Assembly (NCBI RefSeq): GCF_013386165.1
Contig: NZ_JACAOS010000003.1
Location: 786,343-850,342 of the forward strand
Direction: 5' to 3'
Length of the DNA stretch: 64,000 nucleotides
Origin: Pseudomonas gingeri
GTDB lineage: Bacteria; Pseudomonadota; Gammaproteobacteria; Pseudomonadales; Pseudomonadaceae
Below the pieces are notes generated by a model that was not told the origin of the DNA, searched no databases, and worked only from the letters and a program-made list of their open reading frames with translations. Of this stretch, positions 17,877-26,137 are shown in pieces; positions within the stretch are counted from its first letter, which is position 1; each line of letters begins with the position of its first letter. Made by a program: the position numbers and the translations under genes.

Positions 17877-18013
17877 CTTGTGGCGAGCGGGCTTGCCCGC
17901 GCTCGGCTGCGCAGCAGTCGTAAAACCTGACTCCTCGCTGTGTCAGGCACAACGAATTCTCTGGTTTAAGGGGCGCTTCGCACCCCAGCGCGGGCAAGCC
18001 CGCTCGCCACAAG
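17877..18013. repeat. REP doublet (REPIN), inverted pair
   Basis: A 27-base unit at 17877-17903 (it begins CTTGTGGCGAGCGGGCTTGC) recurs as an exact reverse complement at 17987-18013. Each unit is itself a palindrome of the Pseudomonas REP type. A short GGGGCGC-TTC-GCACCCC stem sits between them at 17970-17986. The arrangement is a REPIN, mobilised in trans by a RAYT transposase, and it fills the gap between opmB and the next gene. Confidence 0.85.
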
Positions 18014-18075
18014 GCTCGGCCAGCCTTTAAGATGCACGCGCCCCAAGCGGTTTCTTTTATTCAACGAGCCTGAGC

Positions 18076-19122
18076 ATGCCCTTTACGCACACAACCGGAG
18101 CATTGGCACCGCAGAGCGCCCTCGGTTATCAGGAGGCGATTTTTCCTCTGGTATCTCGTTCCTTCGCCCTCACCATCCCGCAATTACCGGCGCCGTTGAA
18201 CACGGTCATGACCACCGCCTACCTGCTGTGTCGGATCGCCGACACCATCGAAGACGAGCCGGCCTTGTCGGTTTCCGAGAAACAGCAGTATGAAACGACG
18301 TATATCCGGGTGGTCCTTGGGGAGGTCGATGCCCGGCAGTTCTGCGAGGCGCTGACCCCTCGGCTGTCCGAGGCCAGTTCAGCGGCGGAACGGGCGTTGC
18401 TGGGCCAGCTGCCCCGGGTGCTTGAGGTCTTGCGTACGCTCGACAAGTCCCAGCAGGCGGCCATTGTGCAGTGCCTGCGGGTGATGTGCCCGGGCATGGG
18501 CGACTTCCAGCGTGCCGCCGGCCTGCAGGGGCTGCCAACCTTGGCCGAGCTCAAGCGCTACTGTTATTGCGTGGCCGGGGTGGTCGGTGAAATGTTCACC
18601 GAGTTGTTCTTCAGCTTTGCTCCGGAACTGGCGGCTCACCGGGCGCGCATGGACTCCCTCGCGCCGTCGTTCGGCGAGGGTTTGCAACTGACCAATATTC
18701 TCAAGGACCAATGGGAAGACCGTCAGCGCGGCGTCTGCTGGTTGCCGCAGGATCTGTTCGCACGCCATGGCGTGGACCTGCTGTCATTGCAGGCGAGTAC
18801 GCAGCCCGGTTATGGGCCGGCGCTGAGCGAACTGATCGGTATCGCTCATGCCCAGCTGCGCCAGGCCTTTGACTACACGCTGTTGATCACCCCCGAGCAT
18901 CGCAGCCTGCGGTTCTTCTGCCTGCACTCCATTGGTTTGGCGATACTGACGTTGCGCAACCTGCATCGCCGGGCCGACTTTCACTGCGGCGCGCAAGTGA
19001 AGGTGTCCCGAGGGCTGGCCGCGGCGGCCTTCAAGACCCTGAGTGCCTTGAGTGCCGATGACGCCGGCTTGCGGACGCTGTTTGAGCGGGCGACACGTTC
19101 GTTACCGCTGGCCCGTCCCTGA
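18076..19122 (+). CDS. squalene/phytoene synthase family protein
   Basis: 348 residues. The family's two Asp-rich Mg-diphosphate motifs are both present: DTIED at residues 56-60 in the helix LCRIADTIEDE, and NILKDQWED near 206-214 after GEGLQLT. YCYCVAGVVGEM between them is also a family signature. The enzyme condenses two prenyl diphosphates head to head, or uses a related prenyl substrate. Neither squalene-hopene cyclase nor carotenoid genes are in the window. It is followed by a DUF3142 lipoprotein (58-base gap) and a large envelope protein that overlaps the latter, so all three may form one unit. Product unknown. The ATG at 18076 has only a weak ribosome site. Confidence 0.82.
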   Translation: MPFTHTTGALAPQSALGYQEAIFPLVSRSFALTIPQLPAPLNTVMTTAYLLCRIADTIEDEPALSVSEKQQYETTYIRVVLGEVDARQFCEALTPRLSEASSAAERALLGQLPRVLEVLRTLDKSQQAAIVQCLRVMCPGMGDFQRAAGLQGLPTLAELKRYCYCVAGVVGEMFTELFFSFAPELAAHRARMDSLAPSFGEGLQLTNILKDQWEDRQRGVCWLPQDLFARHGVDLLSLQASTQPGYGPALSELIGIAHAQLRQAFDYTLLITPEHRSLRFFCLHSIGLAILTLRNLHRRADFHCGAQVKVSRGLAAAAFKTLSALSADDAGLRTLFERATRSLPLARP

Positions 19123-19180
19123 AGCGGGTGTTGAGGTAATATGCCGACGAAACAGGTCCGCCGCGTTCGATAAGGTTCGT

Positions 19181-20383
19181 ATGTCCTTGAGTTTTTCTGC
19201 CCGCAGGCTGATTCCCCTTGGCCTGCTCCTGCTGTTCAGCGGCTGCCAGCCCGAACCCGCAACGGCCCTCGACCAACAACTCTACATCTGGCAACGCCAA
19301 TGGCGTCCGGTCCATGAGCAGGCCCTGGCGCAGAGCCGCGCCGATTTCTCGACCTTGCGCGTCCTCGCACTTCAAGCCCAGCCCAAGGCCGGGTGGAGCA
19401 GGGCGCAGGTGGACTTGGCACAACTCAAGGCCGATGGCCGGCCGGTGATCGCGGTGGTGCGTCTCGATGGTCAGCTTCCGGCCCTGGATCTGGACCTGGC
19501 GCGCACACAGATTGCCCAGTTGCTCGAAGCTTGGCAGGCCGGCGGTGTGACGCCCGCCGGGCTGGAAATCGACCATGACAGCGGCAGCGCGCGCCTGTCG
19601 GGCTATACCGATTTCCTGGTCAAGCTGCGCGGCCTGCTGCCATCCTCATTGAAACTGAGCATTACCGCCTTGCCGGCGTGGCTCGACAGCCCGCAGTTGC
19701 CGGCCCTGTTGCAGGCGGTGGACAGCAGCGTGTTGCAAGTCCACGCCGTGAGCAACCCCAGGCTTGGCCTGTTCAATCCCGGACAAGCCAGGGACTGGGC
19801 TGATCGCTGGGGCCGGGTCAGCGACAAGCCGTTTTACCTGGCGTTGCCGGCGTACGGCATCGCCTTGCTGCCGGACGATCAGGGCGGGCTCGTGGTGGAA
19901 AGCGAAGTGCCGCTGAACCAGGGCGGTGAGCGCCGCGAGCTGTTGGCCGATCCGCAGCAACTGGCAACCCTGGCCCAACAACTGCGCAGCAAACCGCCGG
20001 CGCACCTGGCCGGGTTGATCTGGTTTCGCCTGCCGCTACCCGGTGATCGCCGGGCCTGGAGCCTGACGACCTTGCGTGCGGTGGCCCGTGGCGAGACGCT
20101 CTCGAGCCGATGGCAAGTTGAACTGTCGGCCCGAGACGGTCTCTACGACATAGCATTGGCCAACCTCGGCAATCTCGACCAGCCGCTGCCCGAGCGGGTG
20201 GTACTCAACGCCGAGCAGTGTGATGGCGTCGACGGCATCAATGGCTATACCTTGCAGCAAACCTCGAAGCAGCTCATTTTTACCCGCCAGTCCAGCGCGC
20301 GCATTGCCGCCGGTGGCCAACGTGCGCTCGGCTGGGCGCGCTGTACCCGAATCGATCAAGGAGCGTGGAATGTCTACCCGTAA
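19181..20383 (+). CDS. DUF3142 domain lipoprotein
   Basis: 400 residues from ATG 19181 with AAGG upstream; longer frames overlap the previous gene. A lipobox LLLLFSGC ends the signal at about residue 22, so it is anchored to a membrane facing the periplasm. The body has GLEIDHDSGSARLSGYTDFL and ALPAYGIALLPDDQGG, typical of DUF3142, a family with a TIM-barrel look related to glycosidase-like domains (GLEIDHD at a strand end). Activity is unproven. The 3' end overlaps the next gene by 14 bases, pointing to translational coupling. Confidence 0.78.
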   Translation: MSLSFSARRLIPLGLLLLFSGCQPEPATALDQQLYIWQRQWRPVHEQALAQSRADFSTLRVLALQAQPKAGWSRAQVDLAQLKADGRPVIAVVRLDGQLPALDLDLARTQIAQLLEAWQAGGVTPAGLEIDHDSGSARLSGYTDFLVKLRGLLPSSLKLSITALPAWLDSPQLPALLQAVDSSVLQVHAVSNPRLGLFNPGQARDWADRWGRVSDKPFYLALPAYGIALLPDDQGGLVVESEVPLNQGGERRELLADPQQLATLAQQLRSKPPAHLAGLIWFRLPLPGDRRAWSLTTLRAVARGETLSSRWQVELSARDGLYDIALANLGNLDQPLPERVVLNAEQCDGVDGINGYTLQQTSKQLIFTRQSSARIAAGGQRALGWARCTRIDQGAWNVYP

Positions 20384-22544
20384 CTGGCCTCGGCACATGC
20401 TGTGCCTGTCCCTCAGTCTGCCGCTGTCGGCATTGGCCTGCGGCCCGGACTTCCCCTTGCGCCTGCTGAACGATCGAGCACAGTCCCTGGCCGATCTTCC
20501 GGAAACCAACTTCGCCTTCGAAGTCACGCGCTTCGCGCAAGCCGTCACGGGCTTGAAAGCGGCGACCGAGGCGACCCTCACGCCGTACTGGGAAAGCGAC
20601 GACAGCAACAAGCCTTATCGCGAGCAACGGGACAAGGTGGAGGCCAGTGAGCTGCCGGAAAACCTGCGGGCCGAGGTGACGCGCCTGCGCAATCTGCAAG
20701 ACCCGCAGCAGGTGGAAACCCAGGGCGCGAGCCTGCCGGCCGAACTGCGCCTGTACACCGCCGGTGCCGTGGCCTTCGAGGCTGGTGACGCGCAACGGGC
20801 CGTGGACTACTTTCGCCAGGTCCTGGCGTTGCCGGCCGATCAGCGCAAACTGCGTAGCACCTGGGCCGCGTATTCCCTGGGACGGTCTTTGGTCGCCCTG
20901 AGTGTCCAGGCTCAAGCTGGCCCCGACGGCGCCGAGGGTAGCGCTCCGGCTGCGGTGGTCACCGATGCCCAGTTGCTGGCCCAGGCCCGGCTTGCATTCC
21001 AGCAGACACGGGCCTTGAGTGCCGGGGATTTCAGCGATCCACTGGAACTGGGGATTGCCAGTCTCGGTGAGGAGGCCCGACTGGCCCTGCTCGACAACGA
21101 CTGGGATGGCGCCATCGCGCTGTATGCCAGCCAGAGCCAGTTGGGGTCCAACACCGGTTACTCCTCGCTGTTGCAGGTCGTTGGTGAGTTGACGAAGAAG
21201 CCGGATGCCGAATTGAGCACCTTGCTCAAGGATAAAAATGTCCAGATGCTGGTGACCGCGTATGTGTTGAGCCGTGGCGGTGAATCTTTCGATGAGCAGC
21301 CGGAGCAGCAAAAGCGGCTTTCCAAGGTGTTGCTGGCGAGTGTTGCCGGTAGTGTGGACAACGCCGATCGCCTGGCGGCCCTGAGCTATCAGAAGGGTGA
21401 CTACGCAGGGGCCAAGACCTTTGTCGAACATGCCGGCGATGGCGGCCTGGCCTGGTGGGTACGGGCCAAGCTGGCGCTGCGCGACGGCGACAAGGTTCAG
21501 GCCGCAGCCGCTTATGCCAAAGCGGCCCAGGCCTTTCCCAAGGATGAAGCCTGGGGCTCGCGGCGGGCGCCGGACTGGAGCTTCGAGACCGTGCAGCCCG
21601 GCTGCCGGGTCGAGGGTGAAAGCGCAATTCTCGCGCTGGACCGTGGCGACTACCTGCAAGCGTTCGACCAGCTCTACCGCAGCCAGGATATCTACTGGCT
21701 GGATGCCGCGACGGTGGCCGAGCGAGTACTGAGCACCGACGAGCTGAAAACCTACGTCGATGCCCATGTGCCCGCGCCGCCGGCGGCCAAGCTCGAGGAC
21801 AAGGATAACTACGTGCGACGTCCGGTGGCCGCGCGGTTGCGCGAACTGCTCGCGCGTCGCCTGTTGCGCGAGGGGCGCTTTGATGAGGCGCCGCAGTATT
21901 TCGATAGCCCCGAGTTGCAGGCCACGGCGCAGGATTATGGTCGTGCTCGCCAGCAAGCGGTGTCGCGCTGGACCTCCACCGGGCGCGCCGAATCGCTATT
22001 TGCCGCCGCCACCTTGGCGCGCAAGTCAGGCATGGAAATCCTCGGCTACGAGATGGCGCCGGATTACCGCTCCCTGGACGGTTACTACAGCCTGGATGTG
22101 CCCCCGTTGCAGCCGGCTCCGTTTCTCGAAGCCGCGGAAATCCAGCGGCAACAGGCTACCGTGGCCAAGCCCGACCGGCGTTATCACTATCGCTGGATCG
22201 CGATGGACCTGGCCAACCAGGCCGCCGATCAGTTGCCCCACAGCAGCCAGGCGTTTGCCGCGGTGTTGTGCAAGGCGGCGAGTTGGGTGGCGGGGAGCGA
22301 CGAGGAAATCCAGCTTTACCAGCGTTATGTCGAGCAAGGCCCGTATGTGAGCTGGGCGACGAATTTCGGCCAGCAGTGTCAGGAGCCGAACTTCGACCAG
22401 GCCAACAAGCGTTACCTGACCCAGCCGCTGAACGCCGTGCGTTCGGCGTTGCGACCTTACAAGGTGCTGTTGATCGTCGGTGTTCTGGCGGTGCTGGGCG
22501 CGGTGGCGGGATTGTGGGTGCGTCGGCGTAAAGCGAAGCTTTGA
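20370..22544 (+). CDS. large envelope protein with helical repeats and C-terminal anchor
   Basis: 724 residues from ATG 20370; AAGGAG at 20358-20363 decides this start inside the end of the DUF3142 gene. The signal peptide (LCLSLSLPLSALAC) may be a lipoprotein signal, with Cys at about residue 24. The middle has TPR/Sel1-like helical pairs (ELRLYTAGAVAFEAGDAQRAVDYF, LARLAFQQTRAL-type, ALSYQKGDYAGAKTFVEHA). A hydrophobic helix near residues 698-718 precedes a basic tail VRRRKAKL, placing the bulk in the periplasm. It is probably a scaffold acting with the DUF3142 lipoprotein. Function unknown. Confidence 0.7.
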   Translation: MSTRNWPRHMLCLSLSLPLSALACGPDFPLRLLNDRAQSLADLPETNFAFEVTRFAQAVTGLKAATEATLTPYWESDDSNKPYREQRDKVEASELPENLRAEVTRLRNLQDPQQVETQGASLPAELRLYTAGAVAFEAGDAQRAVDYFRQVLALPADQRKLRSTWAAYSLGRSLVALSVQAQAGPDGAEGSAPAAVVTDAQLLAQARLAFQQTRALSAGDFSDPLELGIASLGEEARLALLDNDWDGAIALYASQSQLGSNTGYSSLLQVVGELTKKPDAELSTLLKDKNVQMLVTAYVLSRGGESFDEQPEQQKRLSKVLLASVAGSVDNADRLAALSYQKGDYAGAKTFVEHAGDGGLAWWVRAKLALRDGDKVQAAAAYAKAAQAFPKDEAWGSRRAPDWSFETVQPGCRVEGESAILALDRGDYLQAFDQLYRSQDIYWLDAATVAERVLSTDELKTYVDAHVPAPPAAKLEDKDNYVRRPVAARLRELLARRLLREGRFDEAPQYFDSPELQATAQDYGRARQQAVSRWTSTGRAESLFAAATLARKSGMEILGYEMAPDYRSLDGYYSLDVPPLQPAPFLEAAEIQRQQATVAKPDRRYHYRWIAMDLANQAADQLPHSSQAFAAVLCKAASWVAGSDEEIQLYQRYVEQGPYVSWATNFGQQCQEPNFDQANKRYLTQPLNAVRSALRPYKVLLIVGVLAVLGAVAGLWVRRRKAKL

Positions 22545-22656
22545 GGCAGGGTGGGCCGAGGCGTGCTATTGCTTAGGGATGCATCGCCTTGAACTTTTCA
22601 TGAAGTTGGCGGCTCTGGTGCTTCATGTATTGCCCACAGACCCAAGAGGTGACGAT

Positions 22657-22887
22657 ATGCCGGTCAAGCACGATTTGCTCGCGGACCTGAAGTTGGACAA
22701 AGAGGCGCTTGCGCAGCACAGGAGCAAGGATCCGAGGCTCAACCAGTTGCTTGATCAGTACGACGATATCGACAAGGAAGTGCTGGCGGCCGAATCGGCC
22801 CAGGCGGCGGATGATCCGTTGAGGGTGCTGAAGGAGCGGCGACTGAAAGTGAAGAACCAGATCGTCGAGCGTCTCCAGGCGCTTTGA
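22657..22887 (+). CDS. DUF465 (YdcH-like) small coiled-coil protein
   Basis: 76 residues from ATG 22657, with AAGAGGTG just upstream; a longer frame from 22480 overlaps the previous gene. The sequence is nearly all helix (KHDLLADLKLD, PRLNQLLDQYDDIDKEVLAAE, LKERRLKVKNQIVERLQAL) and keeps the D-x-x-I-x-x-x-E and L-K-x-x-R-L-x-x-K-D/N patterns of DUF465. These are abundant small cytoplasmic proteins of unknown role. Monocistronic. Confidence 0.8.
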   Translation: MPVKHDLLADLKLDKEALAQHRSKDPRLNQLLDQYDDIDKEVLAAESAQAADDPLRVLKERRLKVKNQIVERLQAL

Positions 22888-22919
22888 TCCGGGTGGCAGC
22901 CTTGGTGCGCTTGCTGACG

Positions 22920-23015
22920 CCATCGCCAGCAAGCCGGCTCCCACCGTTCGGGGCCACGCCACAAATTACCGTTACTGGCCCGGCCCCTGTAGGAGCGAGC
23001 TTGCTCGCGATCAGC
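22920..23015. repeat. two REP elements in opposite orientation
   Basis: CCATCGCCAGCAAGCCGGCT at 22920-22939 (continuing to 22945) is a minus-strand REP (GGGAGCCGGCTTGCTGGCGA type). TGTAGGAGCGAGCTTGCTCG begins at 22988 and forms a plus-strand REP to 23015. They are two sequence subtypes lying in opposite orientations downstream of the DUF465 gene. Confidence 0.75.
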
Positions 23016-23216
23016 CGGCAGGCTGACTTTCAGCTGCGCCCCCGAAATCCCTGACTCAATCGACAGTTTCGATATTCTATTTCCATATATTTCAATATTT
23101 TGTAGGCGCTTTATAAAGCTTGTGTAAGGCTATGGGTGAGGCCAGGGAGTGCCGCACCATCGGAGGAAGGTACGCCTGGCCGTTTCCTCCGAGCACCATA
23201 AAAACAGGGAGTTTCA
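23016..23216 (+). promoter_or_regulatory. AT-rich upstream region of the nucleoside uptake genes
   Basis: An AT-rich block at 23066-23120 (TTTCGATATTCTATTTCCAT, then ATATTTCAATATTTTGTAGG) is a clear promoter candidate for the tsx-like gene, but I could not fix a -35/-10 pair. No operator of a known nucleoside regulator is recognisable. Confidence 0.4.
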
Positions 23217-24197
23217 ATGTCCGTCTTGTTCCAGCCGCTGTATCGGCACATCGTGCCATCCCCGCGTTTTACCCGTCTTGCGCTACCCCTGCTGTTCGGC
23301 AGCCTGGCGTTGTTGACCCACAGCGAGACCCAGGCCCAACCGGCCCCTGTCGATGAGTCCGCCCAGGGCGAAACACTCAGCCCCGAGGCCGCACCGCCGG
23401 CGAAGCAGGGTGCCTACCTGTCCGACTGGTTCAGCCAGGACCTGACGGTGATCGGCAGCAAGGACATCAGCTTCGGGCCACGCCCGGCTGATGACGTCTA
23501 CCTGGAGTACGAATACTTCGGCCGCAAAGGCCCGTTCGAGCTGTACGGCTACGTCGATATCCCCAAGGTCTTCGGCGTCGGCAACAGCCACGACCAGGGT
23601 GCCTGGGACCACGGCTCGCCAGTGTTCATGGAGCACGAACCACGGATCTCCATCGACGCCCTGAGCGGACGCAGCCTGGCGATCGGCCCGTTCAAGGAAT
23701 GGTATGTGGCCTTCGACTGGATCTACGACCACGGCAGCCGCACCGCCAACCGCGCCAACACCTTGTACAGCGGCCTGGGCACCGACATCGACACCCATTC
23801 GCGGGTCAATCTGTCGGCCAACTTCTATGGCCGCTACCAGTGGGAGAACTACGGGGCGAGCAATGAATATTCGTGGGACGGCTACCGCGCTCAACTCAAA
23901 TACATCGTGCCCATCGACCACTTCAGCAACGGCGCGTCGCTGACTTATATCGGCTTCACCAACTTCGATTTCGGTTCCGATCTGCACAAGACCGACCCGG
24001 CGCGCACCGCCAACGCCACGGTGGCGACCAACGTGCTGCTGTATTCCTTTACACATTTGCGCTTTACGCTGGTGGGCCGCTATTTCCATAACGGCGGCAA
24101 CTGGCGGGACGGCAGCCAACTGAATTTCGGCGACGACGATTTCCGCGCCCGTTCCAATGGCTGGGGTTATTACGCCGGCGTCGGCTACCAATTCTGA
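23217..24197 (+). CDS. tsx: nucleoside-specific outer-membrane channel, Tsx family
   Basis: 326 residues. A signal peptide of about 40 residues ends around TQAQP. After a proline/acid-rich linker the mature part is an amphipathic beta-barrel with Tsx hallmarks: VYLEYEYFGRKGPFELYGYVDIPKVFG, KEWYVAFDWIYDHGS, and a C-terminal aromatic GYQF for barrel assembly. Tsx proteins let nucleosides through the outer membrane. The next gene encodes a purine nucleoside permease 30 bases downstream, supporting a nucleoside-uptake unit. Confidence 0.88.
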   Translation: MSVLFQPLYRHIVPSPRFTRLALPLLFGSLALLTHSETQAQPAPVDESAQGETLSPEAAPPAKQGAYLSDWFSQDLTVIGSKDISFGPRPADDVYLEYEYFGRKGPFELYGYVDIPKVFGVGNSHDQGAWDHGSPVFMEHEPRISIDALSGRSLAIGPFKEWYVAFDWIYDHGSRTANRANTLYSGLGTDIDTHSRVNLSANFYGRYQWENYGASNEYSWDGYRAQLKYIVPIDHFSNGASLTYIGFTNFDFGSDLHKTDPARTANATVATNVLLYSFTHLRFTLVGRYFHNGGNWRDGSQLNFGDDDFRARSNGWGYYAGVGYQF

Positions 24198-24227
24198 AAC
24201 CTGAAACCCTCATTGATAGGAACGTTC

Positions 24228-25265
24228 ATGCGCACAGTGACTCGTCATTCCCTGATCGCCGGCCTGCTGCTCGGCAGCCTCGCCGGACAGGCCGCCTGGG
24301 CCGCGCCAGCGGCACCGATCAAACCCAAGGTCATGCTTATCACCATGTTCGCGCCGGAAGCCCAGGCCTGGATCGAGCGCCTGGCCCTCAAGCGCGAAAT
24401 TCCGCTGCCGGGCCTCAGCGCCGAGTACCCGAACATTCACTGCAATGACCAGGACACCTGCCTGTTGGTGACCGGCATGGGCCAGACCAATGCCACGGCG
24501 TCGACCCTGGCCCTGGCGTTGTCGCCGCAGTTCGACCTGCGCCAGTCGTATTTCCTGATTGCCGGGATTGCCGGGATCAACCCGCATCAGGGCACCATCG
24601 GCACGGCCGCCTGGGCCCACTACCTGGTGGAGTTCGGCACCCAGTGGGAGCTGGATTCGCGGGATGCGCCGAAAGACTGGCCCACCGGCTATATCGGCAT
24701 CAACACCCGTGGCCCGAACGAAAAACCGCCGCTGGACTACAAGACCGAAGTCTTCGAGCTCAACCCCAAGCTGCAAGCCAAGGCCTTTGCCCTGTCGCAT
24801 CAGGTCACTTTGAGCGAGAGCAAGGAATCGGCAGCCTGGCGGGTCAAATATCCCTACGCACCGGCCAACCAGGCGCCGGTCGTGACCCAGTGTGACACCC
24901 TGGCGGGCAACACCTGGTTTTCCGGGACGCGCCTGAGTGAGCGGGCCGAAGTCTGGACCCGGCTGCTGACGGACAACAAGGGGGTCTATTGCACCACCCA
25001 GCAGGAGGACAACTCGACCTACGAAGCCTTGCTGCGGGCGAGCAGGGCCGGGCGGGTGGACATCAACCGCCTGGCGGTGGTGCGTGCCGGCTCGGATTTC
25101 GACCGGCCTTATCCGGGTTACAGCGAAGTCGACAACCTGCTCAAGTACGCCGACCAGGGTGGCTTTGTCCCGGCCCTGGAGAACCTGTACCGCGCGGGCA
25201 ACCCGTTGGTCCAGGCGATTCTCGGCAACTGGAAGGCCTGGGAACACGGCGTTCCCGAGAACTGA
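24228..25265 (+). CDS. purine nucleoside permease (NUP family), periplasmic
   Basis: 345 residues from ATG 24228, set by AGGAA eight bases upstream rather than the ATG at 24213. A signal peptide ends AAWA around residue 25. The body matches the NUP family: MLITMFAPEAQAWIERL, CLLVTGMGQTNATAS, IAGIAGINPHQGTIGTAAWAHYLVEF, and NSTYEALLRAS. The fold is related to purine nucleoside phosphorylases. Fungal members are linked to nucleoside uptake; bacterial periplasmic members are poorly studied and may bind or cleave nucleosides. Partner: the Tsx channel. Confidence 0.85.
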   Translation: MRTVTRHSLIAGLLLGSLAGQAAWAAPAAPIKPKVMLITMFAPEAQAWIERLALKREIPLPGLSAEYPNIHCNDQDTCLLVTGMGQTNATASTLALALSPQFDLRQSYFLIAGIAGINPHQGTIGTAAWAHYLVEFGTQWELDSRDAPKDWPTGYIGINTRGPNEKPPLDYKTEVFELNPKLQAKAFALSHQVTLSESKESAAWRVKYPYAPANQAPVVTQCDTLAGNTWFSGTRLSERAEVWTRLLTDNKGVYCTTQQEDNSTYEALLRASRAGRVDINRLAVVRAGSDFDRPYPGYSEVDNLLKYADQGGFVPALENLYRAGNPLVQAILGNWKAWEHGVPEN

Positions 25266-25333
25266 GTGGTTCGGTGGGGCGGGTCGCCAGTGCTAAGCTG
25301 GCCGCCCCACCGATCGCCCGGAGACCCCCGACC

Positions 25334-26056
25334 ATGCTCAAACCCCTGGCCCTGGCCTTGTTGCTGGCCTGCACCGCCTCGGCGGCAGAGGCCGAACTGC
25401 TCGCCGATATGCCGTTGACCTACCAGGCGCAGGCCAATGCCGATACCCATGACCAGCCGCTGGTGATCTTCCTGCATGGTTACGGCAGCAACGAAGACGA
25501 TCTGTTCGGCATCAAGGACGACCTCCCGGCCAACTACACCGTGCTGTCGGTGCGCGGCCGCCTGGAGCTGGACCTGGGCGCTTATCAATGGTTCCACAAG
25601 AAGGTCGGGGCGGCGCAGTATGACGGCGACAGCGACGACCTGCGCCAGAGCGCCGCGGCCATCACCGACTTTGTCACCCGGGTCACCGAGAAGTACCACA
25701 CCCAGCCGGACAAGGTGTTCCTGGTGGGCTTCAGCCAGGGCGCGATGATGACCTATGAGGTCGCGCTGCGGCATCCCGAGGTCCTGCGCGGTATCGCCTC
25801 CCTCAGCGGCCGGGTGCTGCCGGCGTTGCGCGCGGAACTCAAGGGCGGGCCGAAGTACGCCGCGCTGAAGGTGTTTATCGGCCACGGCACGGCCGATCCG
25901 CAGGTGCCTTACGCCGGCGCGACCGAGACCCTGGGCGTGTTGAAGGGCCTGTCCATCGAGCCGCAGTTTCATTCCTACCCCGGTGTCGGCCACACCATCA
26001 GCGCCACGGAAGTCGAGGATCTGAAAAACTGGATCAGTGCTTCCTTGAAACACTGA
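25334..26056 (+). CDS. exported alpha/beta-hydrolase, carboxylesterase/phospholipase type
   Basis: 240 residues from ATG 25334 with GGAG at 25319-25322. A signal peptide covers residues 1-19 (ALALLLACTASAAEA). The fold signatures are the oxyanion stretch VIFLHGYGSNEDDLFG, the nucleophile elbow GFSQG (Ser of G-x-S-x-G), an acid near HGTADPQVPY and a His in GVGHTIS, giving a full Ser-Asp-His triad. It belongs with the YpfH/EstB carboxylesterases. Unlike most of these it appears secreted to the periplasm. Substrate unknown; it may be transcribed with the upstream nucleoside genes (68-base gap). Confidence 0.85.
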   Translation: MLKPLALALLLACTASAAEAELLADMPLTYQAQANADTHDQPLVIFLHGYGSNEDDLFGIKDDLPANYTVLSVRGRLELDLGAYQWFHKKVGAAQYDGDSDDLRQSAAAITDFVTRVTEKYHTQPDKVFLVGFSQGAMMTYEVALRHPEVLRGIASLSGRVLPALRAELKGGPKYAALKVFIGHGTADPQVPYAGATETLGVLKGLSIEPQFHSYPGVGHTISATEVEDLKNWISASLKH

Positions 26057-26137
26057 TCGGCCCATCGTTCTTCCGACTGCACTTGCACGTTGCCCCGGGG
26101 TCAGATGCTTGACCCTGTCGGCCATTTGGGAGAAACG

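Noticed and set aside
20280..21956. 558-residue minus-strand frame
   Set aside because: It is antisense to the envelope protein gene; composition and lack of motifs argue against it.
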